DNA from: Tragulus kanchil | Lineage: Eukaryota; Chordata; Mammalia; Artiodactyla; Tragulidae | Reading direction: 5' to 3' | Assembly (NCBI GenBank): GCA_022376925.1 | Contig: JAIOJX010000024.1 | Span: forward strand, 169,043,608-169,107,607 | DNA length: 64,000 bases | Shown: one piece after another, positions 38,584-49,902 of the stretch | Numbering within the stretch: position 1 is the first letter of the stretch | Layout of the letters: each line of letters opens with the position of its first letter | Made by a program: the position numbers and the translations under genes | Notes under the pieces: model-generated | Told to the model about the DNA's origin: nothing | What the model saw: the letters and a program-made list of their open reading frames with translations, nothing else | Database searches by the model: none

Positions 38584-38793
38584 CTCTTTTTATTGATTTT
38601 TATTTATTTATTTTCATCCGTCTTTATTCTTCTGCCTGTGTGGGCCTCCCATCACAGTGACCTCTCTTGTTGCTGGCTCGTAACTGCACACACGGGTCCA
38701 ACCGCTCTGTGGCACGTGGGATCTTCTGGGACCAGGGATGGAACTGGCGCCCCTTGCACTGCAAGGCAGACTCTTTACCCACCAGGGAAGCCC
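38584..38793 (-). mobile_element. CHR-1-type SINE, internally shortened
   Basis: Reverse strand: 'catccgtctttattcttctgcctgtgtgggcctccc', 'cggcacgtggg'-like box, 'tttacccaccagggaagccc'. About 40 bases of the usual middle are missing. The direct repeat GCCATTACAA lies on both sides (38559 and 38796). Confidence 0.85.
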
Positions 38794-38864
38794 TAGCCAT
38801 TACAATTTTAAGTTTATTTCCTATAACTTAGGACTGTGTATGTCGCAAGTAAGTTAAACATTGA

Positions 38865-39502
<638 letters not shown>

Positions 39503-39832
39503 GGGCTTCGCTGGTAGCTCAGAGGTAAAGAGTTTGCCTGCCAATGCAAGAGACACGAGCTTGATCCCTGATCCGGGAAGATCCCACCTGCTGCAGAGCA
39601 ACGAAGCCCGTGAGCCACAACTATGGAGCCTGTGCTCTAGAGCCTCGGAGCCACAACTACTGAAGCCCATGTGCCCCTGAGCCCGAGTTCCACAACAAGA
39701 GAAGTCACCACAACAAGAAGCCTGCTCACCTCAACTAGAGGGTAGCCCCCACTCCCTGCAACTAGAGAAGAGCCCGTGACAGCAGTGAAAACCCAGAATA
39801 CCCAAAAATGAATAAATAAATTAAAAAAAAAA
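39503..39832 (+). mobile_element. CHR-2-type SINE
   Basis: GGGCTTCGCTGGTAGCTCAG to an AAAATGAATAAATAAATTAAAA tail. Target-site duplication approximately CTCCATAG / TTCCATAG (39491 and 39833). Confidence 0.87.
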
Positions 39833-39921
39833 ATTCCATAGGAGGAAACGTGTTACCTAAAAGATAGCAGATGACACTAGGTGCTAAATGTGACAGTTGG
39901 TGCAAACTTGAAAGTAGTAGG

Positions 39922-42061
39922 AACCTAGAGAGAATCAAAACTACGGTGACCACTAAAGCAATTTCGTACGTCAGAATAGACATTTCTTTAGGGTTTGTTG
40001 ATATAAATAACATACAAAGGTGTATCTCCTGTAATAGCTATCGCTAATAAGATAACATTTTTTTAAAAGACAAGCATTAGACATGAAAAATACCTTTCCT
40101 AAAAGTTGATTATAACGTATCTTTAAGGATTGTTGTACTGTATTTAGCTGTATCAGTGCCAGGATTGTAATAATTCTTTCTCTTGTACATCTGTTGTTCA
40201 CATCAGCCACTCTGATCATTGTATGTGGTTAACATTAATATGCATCAGCATGCTGCGATGTGTTTCAAGAAACAGGCACTGAACAGCAAAACCATAATGA
40301 CGTTGCCTTTTTTCCCACTCAGATATGCTTGTAACTCATAGTAGAATACCTGGATAACAAGGAAACAGCTGTATTTAATGTTGCAAGCTTCCTTTTCGGG
40401 AGTGTTATATCTGTAACCAGCCTTTTGGAGCAATAGATTGATATCCTCTAGGGCCGTGCTTTCCAATAGAATTTTTGACAGTGATGGAAGTATCTTTTGT
40501 TTGCATACGTTTGGGAGTCCAGCCTGGCTAGTTTGTTAGTTCTGCCTCTTTTTTCTCCCTGCTGTCAGCTGTTCTCAGCGTCAGGGATTCTAGAGTGTAT
40601 TCCTCTTGTATAGGTGGATGTGTGTCACTTTGAGAATGGCATTTACGCTGAGTAACTCTGTGCCTTAGGTTGTCTGTTGCCTTGAAACACGTGGGGCACT
40701 GACTTGCAGAAGAATAAGAATGACAGCTTGACGTATCATGAAATGACTTCCTGGGCTAAGGTGACATAATAGAGATGGGAGGGGAAAAAGTAGAACACAA
40801 GAAGAAACCTCACCCTGGGCCTTTCTCCTCTTTAGTACTTCATTGGACAGATCTAAGGATTGAATGTGATAATGTAGTGAAAGCACTTTGTGGAATATAA
40901 ATTGCTATATAAATGTCAGCTCTTTTTCATATTAATGAGAGATTGGGAATTGAGAATAGGGTCCTTTCTAGAGTGCAGCTTAGAGTTGTATGATATAAAT
41001 AACCTAGAGAGAATCAAAACTACGGTGAACACTAAAGCAATTTCGTACGTCAGAATAGACATTTCTTTAGGGTTTGTTGATATAAATAACATACAAAGGT
41101 GTATCTCCTGTAATAGCTATCGCTAATAAGATAACATTTTTTTAAAAGACAAGCATTAGACATGAAAAATACCTTTCCTAAAAGTTGATTATAACGTATC
41201 TTTAAGGATTGTTGTACTGTATTTAGCTGTATCAGTGCCAGGATTGTAATAATTCTTTCTCTTGTACATCTGTTGTTCACATCAGCCACTCTGATCATTG
41301 TATGTGGTTAACATTAATATGCATCAGCATGCTGCGATGTGTTTCAAGAAACAGGCACTGAACAGCAAAACCATAATGACGTTGCCTTTTTTCCCACTCA
41401 GATATGCTTGTAACTCATAGTAGAATACCTGGATAACAAGGAAACAGCTGTATTTAATGTTGCAAGCTTCCTTTTCGGGAGTGTTATATCTGTAACCAGC
41501 CTTTTGGAGCAATAGATTGATATCCTCTAGGGCCGTGCTTTCCAATAGAATTTTTGACAGTGATGGAAGTATCTTTTGTTTGCATACGTTTGGGAGTCCA
41601 GCCTGGCTAGTTTGTTAGTTCTGCCTCTTTTTTCTCCCTGCTGTCAGCTGTTCTCAGCGTCAGGGATTCTAGAGTGTATTCCTCTTGTATAGGTGGATGT
41701 GTGTCACTTTGAGAATGGCATTTACGCTGAGTAACTCTGTGCCTTAGGTTGTCTGTTGCCTTGAAACACGTGGGGCACTGACTTGCAGAAGAATAAGAAT
41801 GACAGCTTGACGTATCATGAAATGACTTCCTGGGCTAAGGTGACATAATAGAGATGGGAGGGGAAAAAGTAGAACACAAGAAGAAACCTCACCCTGGGCC
41901 TTTCTCCTCTTTAGTACTTCATTGGACAGATCTAAGGATTGAATGTGATAATGTAGTGAAAGCACTTTGTGGAATATAAATTGCTATATAAATGTCAGCT
42001 CTTTTTCATATTAATGAGAGATTGGGAATTGAGAATAGGGTCCTTTCTAGAGTGCAGCTTA
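39922..42061. repeat. Direct tandem duplication 11 (39922-41000 / 41001-42061)
   Basis: Offset 1079. Copy 1 ends GTGCAGCTTAG (about 40983), then 17 bases of filler (AGTTGTATGATATAAAT), then the second start AACCTAGAGAGAATC. The filler resembles GTTGATATAAAT from the left part of the unit. The unit overlaps the start of duplication 12. Apart from a hAT MITE fragment (about 40451-40500, copied at 41530-41580) the unit holds no recognised element. Confidence 0.93.
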
Positions 42062-44135
42062 GTTTTGGAGAAGTGCTTACTAGCTTTTCCTTTGAGACAG
42101 AAGGCAAGGAATAAATAGATGTGTGACAAACCAGAGTGAAGAAGCAGGGATTGAGTTAAATGTGAGGTAAGTGTATCTGCTGAGATTAAATAATGAGAGG
42201 ATTGAGAGCGTAGAGGACTGGTGAGGAGCATTGCTGAGCCATGGCAGAGGCCAGACTGAAATTCCACAGTATTAGTTACACAGGGGAGTGTGCATCCAGC
42301 TTTATCAGTACTGTGTAGCTAGGAAGTGGAGGAAATGGAAGGTCGGAATGGTTCAGAGTTGAAGATGGGGTCACTCATCGGCGTACAAGTATATTGTGGT
42401 TGAGGGCTGGTGACAGTCCGATTCAGACTGGGGAGGGTTTAGGAAGGCCTGGAAGACTGAGTTAGTGCAAAGGGTTGGTTTTGTGGTAGCTCTGCCGTTA
42501 CCCTGAAATGGTCACATGTACTGTGTGTTATGTGTAGTGCGATTGATGTGAAACAGAAATCAACAAGCGAGTGCACCAGCCAGCCAGTGAGCTAGTGGGA
42601 GGAAAGGGCTTTCTATTAAGCACTAGGCAGGTATACATTTTTATACCTTATAAGGTAACCTATCTCTCTATCTCTTCTATTCATGAAGAAATGGAAGTTC
42701 AGCAAGTTTAAGCTCTCCAGTCCCAGGTAGCTGGTAACTCAGCTAAGCTAGTGAGTTGCAGAACTGAAATTAGGACCCAGGTATTAGGCTGAGCCATATG
42801 AAATTGCTGTTATTTGCTTGGTTTTGGCGGACAAATGGAAGTTTCGTATGGTTCAACTTTATAATATATTCCTTTTTCTTTATACCTGGCCATAAAATGA
42901 GATTGGAGTATATTTCAAATACTTCGTTTCTTGGACACATGTCTTTTTAATCAGTAAATCAATTAAGTTAGTTTTGTTCTCTGACAAAACTTAAATTAAC
43001 TTACCTTTTAACTGTAGAGGGCTGCCCTGATAGCTCAGACTGTAAAGAATCTGCCTGCAGTGTGGGAGGTCTGGATTGGGAATTGAGAATAGGGTCCTTT
43101 CTAGAGTGCAGCTTAGTTTTGGAGAAGTGCTTACTAGCTTTTCCTTTGAGACAGAAGGCAAGGAATAAATAGATGTGTGACAAACCAGAGTGAAGAAGCA
43201 GGGATTGAGTTAAATGTGAGGTAAGTGTATCTGCTGAGATTAAATAATGAGAGGATTGAGAGCGTAGAGGACTGGTGAGGAGCATTGCTGAGCCATGGCA
43301 GAGGCCAGACTGAAATTCCACAGTATTAGTTACACAGGGGAGTGTGCATCCAGCTTTATCAGTACTGTGTAGCTAGGAAGTGGAGGAAATGGAAGGTCGG
43401 AATGGTTCAGAGTTGAAGATGGGGTCACTCATCGGCGTACAAGTATATTGTGGTTGAGGGCTGGTGACAGTCCGATTCAGACTGGGGAGGGTTTAGGAAG
43501 GCCTGGAAGACTGAGTTAGTGCAAAGGGTTGGTTTTGTGGTAGCTCTGCCGTTACCCTGAAATGGTCACATGTACTGTGTGTTATGTGTAGTGCGATTGA
43601 TGTGAAACAGAAATCAACAAGCGAGTGCACCAGCCAGCCAGTGAGCTAGTGGGAGGAAAGGGCTTTCTATTAAGCACTAGGCAGGTATACATTTTTATAC
43701 CTTATAAGGTAACCTATCTCTCTATCTCTTCTATTCATGAAGAAATGGAAGTTCAGCAAGTTTAAGCTCTCCAGTCCCAGGTAGCTGGTAACTCAGCTAA
43801 GCTAGTGAGTTGCAGAACTGAAATTAGGACCCAGGTATTAGGCTGAGCCATATGAAATTGCTGTTATTTGCTTGGTTTTGGCGGACAAATGGAAGTTTCG
43901 TATGGTTCAACTTTATAATATATTCCTTTTTCTTTATACCTGGCCATAAAATGAGATTGGAGTATATTTCAAATACTTCGTTTCTTGGACACATGTCTTT
44001 TTAATCAGTAAATCAATTAAGTTAGTTTTGTTCTCTGACAAAACTTAAATTAACTTACCTTTTAACTGTAGAGGGCTGCCCTGATAGCTCAGACTGTAAA
44101 GAATCTGCCTGCAGTGTGGGAGGTCTGGATTGGGA
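42021..44135. repeat. Direct tandem duplication 12 (42021-43074 / 43075-44135)
   Basis: Offset 1054. The seam lies inside a Bov-tA SINE: GGGAGGTCTGG is followed by ATTGGGAATTGAG in copy 1 but by ATTGGGAAGACC, the rest of the SINE, in copy 2. ATTGGGAA is shared, so the join used a short microhomology. A MIR-like stretch lies at about 42690-42800. Confidence 0.93.
43018..43074 (+). mobile_element. Bov-tA SINE, 5' end only (cut by the seam)
   Basis: Identical to the first 57 bases of the full element at 44072. It stops exactly where duplication 12 restarts. Confidence 0.85.
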
Positions 44136-44270
44136 AGACCCCCTGGAGAAAGGAATGGCCGTCACTCCCGTATTCGTGCCTGGATCATTCCACGGACAGA
44201 GGAGCTTGGCGGGCTGCGCGCGGTTCATGGGCTCGCAGAGGTGGACACGACTGAGTGACTTTCACTTTTG
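44072..44270 (+). mobile_element. Bov-tA-type SINE, complete
   Basis: GAGGGCTGCCCTGATAGCTC head, 'gaagaccccctggagaaaggaatggc', and the end 'gtggacacgactgagtgactttcactttt'. It ends about 75 bases upstream of MAPK6 exon 5. Confidence 0.87.
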
Positions 44271-44271
44271 A

Positions 44272-44550
<279 letters not shown>

Positions 44551-44811
44551 TAAACTAACCCTGAATTAGGAAAAGGTTTTATTTTCAATAAGCTATAATT
44601 TAGTGAGCTTTATTTTTAAATTGTATATGATAAGACAATGTAGAAGTCTTAAAAATTTAGAAATGGTCTTTTTGGATTTCTTAAACTTTCTGCTGTCTCT
44701 GAATAGCCTATATGTAATTTAAATATTTAATAGTTACTGCTTAGGATTTACATAATCTGAACAAAAAAAAGTGTGTATATGTATATATATATAATGGGAA
44801 AAATTGTTATA

Positions 44812-46290
44812 GTAATTTGTTTATTTTAATTGGAGGATAATTACTTTACAATAGTGCGAGGCTTTTTGCTGGGCATCAGCTTGAATCAGCCACAGGGGTA
44901 CATGTGTCCCCCCGTCCTGAGCGCCCTTCCCTCCTCCCTCTCCACCCTGTCCTTCTGGGCTGTCCCGGAGCGCGGGCATTGGGTGCCCGGCTTCGTGCAC
45001 CGAGCTTGCCCTGGTCCTCTGTGTTATATTATGGCGGCGCACGTGTTTCAGTGCCGTCCTCTCAAGGCATTCCACCCTCGCCTTCCCCCACTGAGTCCAA
45101 AAGTTTGTTCTTTACATCTGCGTTTCCTTTGTTGCCCTGCGTGAATGTTGTTACCATCTCTCTAAATTCCATATGTATGTGTTAATATACAGTATTTGTC
45201 TTTTTCTTTCTGACTTACTTCACTCTGTATAATAGCCTTCAGTTTTATCCACCTCATTAGAACAGACTCAAATGCTTTCTTTTTTTATAGCTGAGTAATA
45301 TTCCCGTGTATACAGGTACCACCTCTTCTTTATCCATTCGTCTGTCGATGGACAGCTAGGTTGCTTCCATGTTCTAGCCGTTGTAACTAGTGCTGCAGTG
45401 AACAGTGGAGTACATGTGTCTTTTTCACTTTTGGCTTCCCCAGGGTATATGCTTATCAGTGGCATTTCTGGGTCATATGGTGGTTTTATTCCCAGTTTTT
45501 TTTTTTTTTTTAATTATTGCTTTATTTATTTTAATCGGCTGCACTGGGTCTTAGTCACGGCATGTGGGATTGAGTTCCCTGATCAGGGATCGAATCAAGG
45601 GCCCCTGCATTAGGAGCACAGAGTCTTACCCACTGGACTACCGGGGAAGCCTCCATTCCCAGGTTTTTAAGGACTCTACACTGTCTTCCACAGTGGCTGT
45701 ATCAGTTTACATTCCCACCAACAGTGCAAGAGGGTTCCCTTTTCTCCACACCTTCTCCAGCATTTATTGTTGGTAGACTTTTTGATGATGGCCATTCTGA
45801 CGGCTGCAACGTGATATCTCATTGTAGTTTTGATTTGCATTTTTCTAATAGCAATGTTGAGCATCTTTTCATGTGCTTGTTGGCCACCTGTATGTCTTGT
45901 TTGGAGAAGTGTCTGTTTAGGTCTTTTTCCCACTTTTTCATTGGATTATTTGTTTTTTTGGTGTTGAGTTATCCGAGCTGCTTGTATATTTTGGAAATTA
46001 GTCCTTTGTCAGTTGTTTCGTTAGCTATTTCCTCCCTTTCTGAGGGTTGTCTTTTTACCTCGTTAATAGTTTCTTTTGTCATGCAAAAGCTTATTAAGTT
46101 TAATTAGGTCCCACTTGTTTTCATTTCCATTCCTCTAGAAGACTGCTTTATCATTGTGTGTTCTGCGTATGTTTTCCTCTAAGAGTTTTATAGTTTCTGA
46201 TCTTACAGTTAGGTCTTTAATCGATTTTGAGTTTATTTTTGTGTGTGATATTAGGAAATGTTTTAGTTTCATTCTTGTACACATCAGTTG
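44812..46290 (-). mobile_element. L1 LINE, 5' truncated, 3'UTR plus end of ORF2
   Basis: Reverse strand. 44815-45165 is an artiodactyl L1 3'UTR ('tggaggataattactttacaatagtg...'). From about 45267 the minus strand reads the end of ORF2 with recognisable pieces such as DEWIKKRWYLYTREYYSAIK and, at 45676-45933, [20 protein letters not shown]. The frame is broken by an inserted SINE at 45498-45650 and by substitutions. The element is dead. Confidence 0.85.
45498..45652 (-). mobile_element. tRNA-Glu-type SINE inserted in the L1
   Basis: T-run, 'gctgcactgggtcttagtcacggcatgtggg', 'ttccctgatcagggatcgaatc', 'cactggactaccggggaagcc'. The direct repeat ATTCCCAG at 45489-45496 and about 45654-45661 marks the insertion into L1 ORF2. 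Confidence 0.88.
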
Positions 46291-46674
46291 ACCAGTTTCA
46301 TAATGGGAAAAGTTTTTAAATACTACTTTGGAGCAAGAAGTAGTTAATGAGGAAATCTGTCTACTTGTTGCACTTTTTTAAAAAACTCCTAAAATGTCGA
46401 GGTATTTGTGAGCGTATTTACACACATCTGCAAACCGTCTTCTTTCTCTGTATAAACATTTCTACTGTCTTCACATATCCAGATGTCTTCCAGTCTCTAG
46501 ATTTTCTGACATACTTACTAGTTAAGTCTGTCCCCTCCTCCTCAGCCCCCGCTGTTCTCGTGTGCGCCTCAGTCTGCCTCTGCTTGGGCACGGTGCCGTC
46601 ACCTTGCTGTCATGTGTCGGTAAGAGGGTACCACATTCGGTAACACATTTACCTGGAGACTTGTTTTGTTTCTG
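46291..46674. other. MAPK6 intron 5, nothing recognised
   Basis: Mixed-composition intron sequence between the L1 and duplication 13. Confidence 0.4.
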
Positions 46675-48908
46675 TTCGTGGTGACGACTTCTAGCAAACC
46701 TTCTTCTAATCTGCCTTGTTACCACTGGAGTCAGAATCTGTATGACACCTGATTGAAATGAGAGATGTACGTTTTGTGACTGTGAAGGTTTCTTTTCCTG
46801 TGCGTGAGACTGTGTTGGGATTTGAATTGTAGACCAGCCAGCCTTTCAGATACTTAGGTGCAGTTTGTATAATCATAAGCTTCATTGCCTTATATTGCTT
46901 TGTGTAGTAACAGGGCTTGCCTGTCCATTAAGATTATAAATCCTGCAGGAAGGCTTGTGATTTAACACTCCTCTTATCCCCTAATAGACCGAGCAAGCAC
47001 AGTGCTTTGATCTAAAAGGCATGCAGTGAATTTGAAAATGAAGTCCTACACCTGGACTAATACTAATGGATTAATTTTTTCCAGGTACCATGATTGTCAG
47101 TTTTCAGAGCATGACTGGCCTATACATAACAACTTTGATGTTGAGGAAGTTCAGCTTGACCCGAGAGCTCTGTCTGATGTCACCGATGAAGAGGAAGTCC
47201 AAGTCGATCCTCGAAAATACTTGGACGGAGGTCGTGAGAAGTACCTGGAGGGCCCCGCGTTTGACGCCGGCTCCTCTGCCGAGCCGTGCTGGGGCAGCCC
47301 GGGTCATCACGAGAACAAGTACTGTGACCTGGAGTGTAGCCAGACTTGCAACTACAAAACCAGGTCGTCGTCGTCATATTTAGATAACTTGGTTTGGAGA
47401 GAGAGTGAGGTTAACCATTACTATGAACCCAAACTTATTCTAGATCTTTCCAACTGGAAAGAACAAAGCAAAGAAAAATCAGATAAGAAAAGCAAGTCAA
47501 AATGTGAAAGAAATGGATTGGTTAAAGCTCAGATAGCTCTACAGGAAGCGTCACAGCAGTTGGCTGAAAAAGAAAGGGAAAAGAATCAGGGATTTGACTT
47601 TGATTCCTTTATTGCTGGAACTATTCAGCTTAGTTCACAACATGAGGCAACTGATGTTGTGGACAAATTAAATGACTTGAATAGCTCCGTGTCCCAATTA
47701 GAATTGAAAAGTCTGATATCAAAGTCAGTAAGCCAAGAAAAGCAGGAAAAAGGAATGGCCAATTTGGCTCAGTTAGAAGCCTTGTACCAGTCTTCGTGGT
47801 GACACTTCTAGCAAACCTTTCTAATCTGCCTTGTTACCACTGGAGTCAGAATCTGTATGACACCTGATTGAAATGAGAGATGTACGTTTGTGACTGTGAA
47901 GGTTTCTTTTCCTGTCGTGAGACTGTGTTGGGATTTGAATTGTAGACCAGCCAGCCTTTCAGATACTTAGGTGCAGTTTGTATAATCATAAGCTTCATTG
48001 CCTTATATTGCTTTGTGTAGTAACAGGGCTTGCCTGTCCATTAAGATTATAAATCCTGCAGGAAGGCTTGTGATTTAACACTCCTCTTATCCCCTAATAG
48101 ACCGAGCAAGCACAGTGCTTTGATCTAAAAGGCATGCAGTGAATTTGAAAATGAAGTCCTACACCTGGACTAATACTAATGGATTAATTTTTTCCAGGTA
48201 CCATGATTGTCAGTTTTCAGAGCATGACTGGCCTATACATAACAACTTTGATGTTGAGGAAGTTCAGCTTGACCCGAGAGCTCTGTCTGATGTCACCGAT
48301 GAAGAGGAAGTCCAAGTCGATCCTCGAAAATACTTGGACGGAGGTCGTGAGAAGTACCTGGAGGGCCCCGCGTTTGACGCCGGCTCCTCTGCCGAGCCGT
48401 GCTGGGGCAGCCCGGGTCATCACGAGAACAAGTACTGTGACCTGGAGTGTAGCCAGACTTGCAACTACAAAACCAGGTCGTCGTCGTCATATTTAGATAA
48501 CTTGGTTTGGAGAGAGAGTGAGGTTAACCATTACTATGAACCCAAACTTATTCTAGATCTTTCCAACTGGAAAGAACAAAGCAAAGAAAAATCAGATAAG
48601 AAAAGCAAGTCAAAATGTGAAAGAAATGGATTGGTTAAAGCTCAGATAGCTCTACAGGAAGCGTCACAGCAGTTGGCTGAAAAAGAAAGGGAAAAGAATC
48701 AGGGATTTGACTTTGATTCCTTTATTGCTGGAACTATTCAGCTTAGTTCACAACATGAGGCAACTGATGTTGTGGACAAATTAAATGACTTGAATAGCTC
48801 CGTGTCCCAATTAGAATTGAAAAGTCTGATATCAAAGTCAGTAAGCCAAGAAAAGCAGGAAAAAGGAATGGCCAATTTGGCTCAGTTAGAAGCCTTGTAC
48901 CAGTCTTC
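46675..48908. repeat. Direct tandem duplication 13 (46675-47792 / 47793-48908), MAPK6 exon 6
   Basis: Offset 1118 falling to 1113. Unit: end of intron 5 plus the first 708 bases of exon 6. The seam joins GTACCAGTC (exon) to TTCGTGGTGAC (intron). Within 120 bases right of the seam copy 2 has five small deletions relative to copy 1 (for example GTGACGACTT to GTGACACTT, TACGTTTTGTG to TACGTTTGTG, CTGTGCGTGAG to CTGTCGTGAG). Further in, the copies are essentially identical, including the coding part. Confidence 0.95.
47085..47802 (+). pseudogene. MAPK6: Truncated duplicate of MAPK6 exon 6 (probable assembly artefact)
   Basis: Carries its own acceptor (ATTTTTTCCAG at 47084) and 236 codons identical to the start of the real exon 6. 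At codon YQSSW it then runs across the duplication seam into intron 5 sequence and stops at 47800-47802. Splicing exon 5 to this copy would give an ERK3 of about 592 residues lacking its last 131. No polyadenylation signal or donor of its own follows. The coding identity without a single substitution, the seam-side indels and 15 similar duplications nearby argue for a contig-overlap error and not a recent exon duplication. Confidence 0.85.
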
Positions 48909-49302
48909 TTGGGATAGCCCGTTTGTGGGTGGTGGGGAGGACTGCTTCCTCATAAATCAGTTTTGTTGTGAGGTCAGGAAGGATGAGCAGATTGAAAAGG
49001 AGCACACTTACACCAGTTACCTGGACAGGCTCTTTAGCAGGAAAGAAGATACTGAAATGCTAGAAACTGAGCCGGTAGAGGCTGGGAAGCTTGGGGAGAG
49101 GGGACGTGAGGAGGGCTTTCTGAGCAGCAGTGGGGAGTTCCTCTTTAACAAGCAGCTTGAGTCCATAGGCATCCCACAGCTCCGCAGCCCCGTGGGGTCA
49201 CCACTGAAGTCGATACAGGCCACGCTCGCACCTGCTGCTGTGAAATCGTCCCCCCAGATTCCTCACAAGACCTACAGCAGCATTCTGAAACACCTGAACT
49301 AA
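48198..49302 (+). CDS. MAPK6: MAPK6 (ERK3) exon 6, codons 356-723 and stop
   Basis: The acceptor ATTTTTTCCAG precedes G|TACCATGATTG, which completes Arg356 and continues YHDCQFSEHDW. This single exon encodes the long C-terminal extension that sets ERK3 apart from classical ERKs and that controls its stability and partner binding. It keeps RKDEQIEKE, the SPVGSPLKSIQATL stretch with the two Ser-Pro sites (human Ser684/688), and the terminal SSILKHLN. Compared with human from memory there is one extra Ser (TCG repeat at about 48478-48487) and one extra Cys (FCCEV at about 48961), giving 723 instead of 721 residues. The residue matching human Thr698 is Ala (GCA, codon 700). A GC-rich variable patch lies at about 48337-48425. 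The first 710 bases are duplicated upstream. Confidence 0.95.
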
Positions 49303-49511
49303 GCACTCAGCAGACACTTCTCTTTGTATTCTTCATGAAACGTGTTCTGTCCTTTATATTACTAATGTGGCAGTCTTTCTTTTTTTCTTTCTTTTTACTT
49401 GAATCAGATGGTGTCATTTGGAAAGGATTTTTTCCTTGGTTTTTAAAATCCAGACTTTTTTCTACATGTGAGATGGTTTTCATTTTAACTGGCATGTCGT
49501 TTGCACACAAC

Positions 49512-49517
49512 AATAAA
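49512..49517 (+). terminator. Proximal poly(A) signal AATAAA
   Basis: Canonical hexamer in CAACAATAAAGAACAG, 210 bases after the stop codon. Use is unproven; it would give a short 3'UTR. Confidence 0.45.
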
Positions 49518-49902
49518 GAACAGAGCAAAATAATGCAATGCAGGAGGAGACGAAATGCACTAAGACAAGTCAAAAACATTCTCTTATAGAACAGTGATCT
49601 GTTTTACAGGAAACAAAAATCTTGCCTTGAAATTTACACAGTGAGACTGTACATAGTTGCATGGAAATATCTATTTTTTTTTTTCCTAAAACATTTTTCA
49701 TTCATGAGTATTTTCAAGTTTTTCATACTGTACACATTTCTTAAAAACACATGATACCAGCAGCAACCGAAAATGAATGCCGAATTTGGTACACATGTGT
49801 TATCTACCTCAAGGTAACAAGAGTATGTGGCAAAACACACACCACCCATACTGCTTCCCAGGATGCACTTCTGTTTAGCCAGCGTTTATTGTAGTAAACT
49901 AC

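Noticed and set aside
45268..45933. Reverse-strand proteins of 65 and 85 codons
   Set aside because: They are remnants of L1 ORF2, split by a SINE, not host genes.
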